Source: Syngnathus acus
Lineage: Eukaryota; Chordata; Actinopteri; Syngnathiformes; Syngnathidae
Direction: 5' to 3'
Assembly (NCBI RefSeq): GCF_901709675.1
Contig: NC_051090.1
Location: 12,434,342-12,498,341 of the forward strand
DNA length: 64,000 nucleotides
Shown here in pieces: positions 59,172 through 64,000 of this stretch (position 1 is its first letter; each line of letters opens with the position of its first letter). The notes below the pieces were generated by a model. It was given only the letters and a program-made list of their open reading frames with translations. It did not search any database and was not told where the DNA came from. Both the position numbers and the translations under genes were made by a program.

Positions 59172-59452
59172 CAGTGGTTCCCCTAGGGGTGCGAGAATGC
59201 TTCCTAGGGGGTGCGAGGATACCCTGGGGGAAATTTACAATTTTTCGTGGATAATGGTCGGGTAACCGAAAAAAGAGAAACATTCTGGAAATCAAGAAGT
59301 CATTGTGTTAATTGGCATTAGGGTTAATGCTAATTAAGCCTTATAGCTAAACCAATTATTATTATTATAATAAATTATTTAGGGTTAGGGGTGCGAGAAC
59401 TGGTTGGTGAATTGAATGGGGTGCGAACAAGGAAAAAGGTTAAGAACCACTG
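59172..59452. mobile_element. Small hAT-type MITE
   Basis: CAGTGGTTCCCC at the left and GGTTAAGAACCACTG at the right are flanked by GGCTATGC / GGCTACGC (59164-59171, 59453-59460), an 8-bp duplication with one change. The body repeats GGGGTGCGAG. No coding capacity. Confidence 0.85.
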
Positions 59453-60209
59453 GGCTACGCAGTTAGACTGAACTGCTCTCTGTCTTTATGTCAGGTCTAA
59501 GTACCATCAGACATTAAACCACACGCTGGAAAGAAGAGGAGAAGACAACCAGAACAGGTTTACTTGCGAGGAGAACGATAGAGAAAGGAACCTCAGTTAC
59601 AATCTCCATCAGTTCTGAGTCCTTACTCCACGTGCCCCTCTTTTTAATGTTTTGGTTGCCCAGGTTACAGAGGCGTTGCTACACTAAGGGGAGGGGAGAT
59701 TGTGGCTGTAGCAACGCTGATTAGCTAAGGAATGTAGTGTGGTGTGAATTAGCACTTCATTGTCGGCCCGTGACCCCCGCAGAATTTGTCCTCTTTCCTC
59801 AACCAGCTGTCTTCCCCCATGGTTGGCTGACTCGTCCTCGGCTGTGATCAGATAACTTGAATTGCCGCTTTCCTGTGGAACAATGCAACTAAACCTTTGC
59901 TAACTTTATCTACTTGGTAAATTAACACACAATAATAATGAGTAACTTGTCCTAAACACTTCAACACACATTAAGTAAATGTGAGGTAACTGGTATGCAG
60001 TTCCTTAAACAAACATTGAGTAAATATGGGATAACTTGTATGCAACTACTTCAAACTGTATATAACACTTAACAAAGAAAAACAGTTCTGATCAACAACA
60101 ATCTATGAACCAAACCTACAGTTAACTAAAAGGAATGAAGTTTCTTTGAACCAAACAAAGAACATTTTGCCTATGCAAATAAAGTCTGCTCAGTGTTACG
60201 GAAGGCCTT

Positions 60210-61838
60210 TGAAGGAATGGGGTCGAAATACAAAAAGTCCTGCCTAGCTACAAAAACAGATATGCTCAAAACTCATTGAATAAAGTACATAAGCAGACAA
60301 GTATATTCACATATTAAATCAATAAAAGAAACATTTTAAGCATATCATTATACCTACACACCAAATCAATAAAGAAGACATAACTAGACATTTTTGATAG
60401 GTGGTAATGACAAAGGTTTTTATAACTTTATGATCTGATATATATTTCTGAGCACTTTGAAATAACAAATGTTTTTTGATATATTGTCTGAATAGCTTAA
60501 TTAAAGATTAAAAAGATTAAAGTCCCAATGATCGTCACACACACACCTGGGTGTGGTGAAATTTGTCCTCTGCATTTAACCCATCCCCGTGTGATTTTAA
60601 TCCATCCCCTGGGGGAGAGGGGAGCAGTGAGCAGCAGCGGTGCCGCGCTCGGGAATCAGTTGGTGATCTAACCCCCCAATTCCAACCCTTAATGCTGAGT
60701 GCCAAGCAGGGAGGCAATGGGTCCCATTTTTATAGTCTTTGGTATGACCCGGCCGGGGTTTGAACCCACAACCTTCCAGTCTCAGGGCGGACACTCTACC
60801 ACTAGGCCACTGAGCTGGTAATGACCCTTAAGGAACTGTTTAATGCATGCCTGATGATTTTCTAAACCACGGACACTGCCAAAGTCGTCTAAAAATATTC
60901 AGTACTTGATCGTATCTTATGTTTTGACTAATGCTAGACGCCAGTTTTCGATTACTACTGAACGTTCTGGACAGAGGGAAATATTTTGCCTAACAAAGAA
61001 AAGATATGGTTGGAAGCATGATTAAACTAAGAATATGATGACGTAAGCAAGTACATGGAGTATCAAAAGAACAAACAAACAAAAACATGGTAAGTGGTGA
61101 GTACAAACTTTGCATAGTCAGGGAACATTAATAAATTGATGATGTCACAGCCAAAAGCTCACATAATTCCGTACAAAATGACAAAATTGAAAGAATGACG
61201 AATGGATGAGGTGCGACAGTGTATGTGCAAGAATGGAGCAGAATGTTTACCAGAATGTTTACAGGAAGGTCACTTGGAGATAAAACCAGCAGGTGCCAGA
61301 GGGAGACAGCCAAGAACCCGGCCAAAGATGATCGCCAAGGCCGAAAGACGGGATGGAAGACAACAGCCCCCACACACACCGAATCGCCCATAATCAGCAC
61401 ACCCCCCCGCGGAACCAGCTCTCACCGAACCAGCACCCACTCCCATGGAATCAAAATCTCCTGCGAACTTGCCCCACCCCCTGACTCATCACCCATCAAA
61501 CTCGGCGCACACCGGCACGTGCAACTGAATATAAGCTGACCAAAGAACCTTGAACGTTGCCTTTTCTGAATGGAGACTTTCTGCTCTTGAGCATGGTCGC
61601 ACGAAAGGCCCAGCGCTGTATTGTACTTTCCTGAAAACAGAGCTTTCTTAACAAGAATTGTCATTGAACTCAACCAACCTGTGTAAGTCTTATTTCTGCT
61701 ACAGTGTCTTAGCATTTTCCTAAATTTGAAGAAATCAAACGAGCACGCAGTGAGTAAATTGGATAACAGGTGATTGGCAATGGCTTTTGCCGTGAGGCGC
61801 AGATAGCGCGCTCCCTAAATTGTGGACAAAATCCAACA
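60210..61838 (+). mobile_element. Solo LTR, family LTR-B copy 2, inserted in LTR-A
   Basis: It begins TGAAGGAATGG and ends AAATCCAACA, colinear with 5388-5758 plus 10986-11981. Flanks CCTT and CCTC (60206-60209, 61839-61842) fit a 4-bp duplication with one change. TATA-like GAATATAAGC lies near 61530. It carries its own SINE insertion (60500-60818). Confidence 0.78.
60500..60818 (-). mobile_element. tRNA-derived SINE in LTR-B copy 2
   Basis: Minus-strand copy of the SINE at 41574: the head at the right reads, on minus, GGCCTAGTGGTAGAGTGTCC and GGGTTCAAACCCC (A and B boxes, the latter nearly perfect). The tail at the left is AT-rich (TTAAAGATTAAAAAGATT). LTR-B copy 1 lacks it between GAATA and TAATGACCC, which fixes the insertion point. 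Confidence 0.9.
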
Positions 61839-62366
61839 CCTCTTACAGGAACAAAACCACACAGACAACATAAGGACAGGAAGGATACATATGGCTGACA
61901 GGGATCAAAAGACATCCCTGTCACTAAAGAGGAAGAACCTAGATAAAAGGAAAGTCATAAACTCGTAAAGACAAAGCCTCCAGGTCTGGCAGGCCAAGAC
62001 TTCACTTGAATTATTCCAACACTTTATGTCGCTGTTTAAGTGTTCAAACACTGTGGCTATATTAACACATTTCCGTAGTTAAGCTGATGTATATAATATC
62101 TAGTGTTTTTGTCATCTGTCTGTAACGTCGTGTTTCTTTAGATGAACAAAACGGCTTTGAAAAGAGACCTTACAGAGGCAACAAAAAAAAGCTTTTCCAG
62201 CCTTATGGCAAGGGGTGCGAGTGATCCTGGGATGCTTCATGCGCCTACCTGTAGAACAGGGGTCACCAACAGGCAGCCTGTGAGGACCGCATGAGTCGCC
62301 CGCAGGACTGTTCTAAAATTAGCTCAAATAGTGGCACTTGTCAGTGAGCTGCATCTATTTATTTTA

Positions 62367-63207
62367 CAGTCAAACCTCGGTTTCCGAACGTCCCGGTTCT
62401 CGAACAAATCGGAATTTGAACAAAATATTCAAGATTTTTTTGCTTCGGTTGTTGAACAAAATTCGGAGGTCGAACCTCGCGAGATGAGCCGGGAGGACCC
62501 GAGAAAACCCGACCGCGCGGCCCGGATGCCGACTGACTCCATGGTTATTGTATTTTCGTTACTTTGAGGATTGTATTAACCCCTAATCATGCCTCCAAAG
62601 AAAGCAAGTGGGAGCAGTAAAGCCATCCTAAAACACAAAGACGCTCTTAAAGCAATGCGACAGTGAGCGCCCGGCGCGCTACAGTTGCGCGATTGGATCA
62701 AATTAAGCTCCCTGCGCACTGAGGTCCACTTAAATTTTGGAAAGTACATCAGGACTTTAATTTTTGTCCGATCGCGCAACTGTAGCGCACCGCCGAACGT
62801 GCAACCGTAGGGCGTCGCCGACCGCGCAACTGCACGGTGCTGGTCGCATTATTGTGACAGAGCCTTCGCTGAAATTTAGAAAATATTTTTAAAGTCCTGT
62901 TCCTTTGGAGGCATGATTAGAGTTGATGCAATCCTCAGAGTAACAAGAACGTAATAACGAATGGAGTCAATTGGCATGTGGGTCCTCTCGGCTCATCTCG
63001 CGAGGTTCGACAACCGAATTTCGTCCGACATCCGAAGCAAAGAAATCTCGAATTTTTTGTTCGAATACCGATTTGTTCGAGAACCGGGACGTTCGAAAAC
63101 CGAGGCTCCACTGTATTTGTAATGGGAAAAATAGATTCGGAATTCGACCGATTCGCTTCTTGAACCGCCTTCTGGACGGATTGTGGTCGAAAACGGAGGT
63201 TTGACTG
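62367..63207. mobile_element. TA-flanked DNA element (CAGTCAAACCTCGG ends)
   Basis: The ends CAGTCAAACCTCGG and its inverted form are flanked by TA (62365-62366, 63208-63209), as in mariner/pogo (Tigger-like) elements. The first ~240 bp recur as an inverted copy at about 62900-63115 (GTTCGAGAACCGGGACGTTC), giving a long internal stem. After ATGCCTCCAAAGAAAGC the frame closes within 25 codons, so no transposase survives. Confidence 0.85.
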
Positions 63208-63243
63208 TATTTTTGCTATTCTTTTTAAAATCACACTTACATG

Positions 63244-63685
63244 TCAAAGTCAAAGTCTGCTTTATTGTCAACCTCTTCACATGCCAAGACGCACAAAGAA
63301 ATCGAAATTACGTTTCCACTATCCCACGGTGACAAGACATAGTACACGACATACATACAAGCAAACAACACAAAATAAAAACAAGAAGGCACAAACAATG
63401 AATAATAAGAGTGATGAATAAATAATAAATAAACAAATAACACAATAAATAAATAAATAAGAGGAGCAAAACGGAGCAAGTGTGCATACAGCAGACAGTC
63501 AGAATATAGCGCAAAAGTACAGGACGCTACGCAGAAGGGGGGAGAGAGTTCAGGATCCTAACAGCCTGGAGTACGAAGCTGTTGGTGAGTCTGGTGGTGC
63601 GGGAGCGCAGGCTCCCGTACCTCTTCCCAGAGGGCAGAAGATCGAACAAAGAGTGAGCGGGGTGACTCACATCACTCACAATCGT
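63244..63685 (-). mobile_element. Short 5'-truncated copy of the CR1/L2-like LINE
   Basis: It matches the 3' end of 12371-13757, including the final codons ([20 protein letters not shown] on minus) and the 3' tail TTTGACTTTGACA. The copy ends where the first continues into CGGCCGCC. It lies in the hAT element at 62257-63831. Confidence 0.9.
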
Positions 63686-63831
63686 GAACTGGAAATGACA
63701 ATAATAACACATAGTGAAAGCTAAATTGAGCATATTGGCTATTTCAGAAGTGTGTGTCAAAACTGGTAGCCCTTTGCCTTAATCAGTACCCAGGGAGTAG
63801 CTCTCGGTTTAAGAAAGGTTGGTGACCCCTG

Positions 63832-64000
63832 CTGTAGAATAAGAGATCTCCAGTTCAAATTTACAGTGAATAACTGAGGAGCAGGTTCCATTTATTTCGT
63901 TTTACATTCGGGGTTTTTTTCCCCCGTTTTCACATTTCGTTTTACAATGGAGGATTACATATCCAAACGATTTTCTACTATGGCTTTTCGGTCAAAGCAG
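63832..64000. other. Window end, nothing recognised
   Basis: AT-rich DNA after the hAT target duplication. No exon or repeat family was recognised. Confidence 0.5.

Larger units (their letters stand above)
59489..62021 (+). mobile_element. Solo LTR, family LTR-A copy 2, interrupted by an LTR-B copy
   Basis: It begins TGTCAGGTCTAAG, ends TTATTCCAACA and has an exact 5-bp duplication, CTTTA (59484-59488 and 62022-62026). The LTR-A sequence is 59489-60209 plus about 61843-62021, some 900 bp, colinear with 9073-9974. Between them sits LTR-B copy 2. Confidence 0.85.
62257..63831. mobile_element. hAT-type element containing two later insertions
   Basis: CAGGGGTCACCAAC at the left and GTTGGTGACCCCTG at the right are flanked by an exact 8-bp duplication, CTGTAGAA (62249-62256 and 63832-63839). 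Its own DNA is only about 290 bp (62257-62366, 63208-63243, 63686-63831). No transposase. Confidence 0.92.

Overview
This is vertebrate nuclear DNA, almost certainly from a ray-finned fish and probably a percomorph. Five multi-exon genes can be assembled exon by exon with GT-AG introns in correct phase. Introns are mostly 70-1000 bp, and the spaces between genes are packed with fish-type transposons (hAT, TA-flanked elements, Tc1, RTE- and CR1/L2-like LINEs, Helitron-like repeats, tRNA-derived SINEs, solo LTRs). No bacterial, CRISPR, rRNA or functional tRNA feature was seen.

Layout. 1-3000: candidate last three exons of an unidentified minus-strand gene, broken up by a TA-flanked element with a 251-bp tandem array. 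2991-5107: a Helitron-like AT-rich repeat and a SINE. 5388-11981: one solo LTR (called LTR-B here) split by an RTE-like LINE that has a 5' inversion; the LINE is itself split by a hAT element and by a second solo LTR (LTR-A). 12371-13757: a 5'-truncated CR1/L2-like LINE. 14057-17438: rtca (RNA 3'-phosphate cyclase, 363 aa). 19244-24142: cdc14a (dual-specificity phosphatase, 522 aa). 25119-28370: vcam1-like five-Ig adhesion molecule (525 aa). 28371-34750: repeats only. 34756-37543: slc30a7 (Golgi zinc transporter ZnT7, 377 aa). 37850-44420: intergenic, with one small unidentified ORF, palindrome-rich DNA and more Helitron-like repeat. 44428-50394: med16 (Mediator tail subunit, 833 aa). 50932-53874, minus: wdr18 (428 aa), tail-to-tail with med16. 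53968-64000: a palindrome-rich repeat field with Tc1, hAT, LTR, SINE and LINE insertions.

The genes are not a pathway. The order rtca-cdc14a-vcam1-slc30a7 matches the human 1p21.2 block, but gpr88 and extl2 are not in their usual places. med16 and wdr18 belong to a block that lies in human 19p13.3, so the window contains a junction between two ancestral blocks near 38-44 kb.

The strongest observations are structural: a twin-priming-type LINE inversion with a clean target duplication; two solo-LTR families that each occur inside a locus of the other, showing overlapping activity; a set of TA-flanked elements sharing a CCGT...TATAA terminal pattern; and an intronic degenerate copy of a vcam1 Ig exon. 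I did not find a convincing new biochemical system. The least explained coding-like object is the 96-residue membrane-type ORF at 38208-38498.
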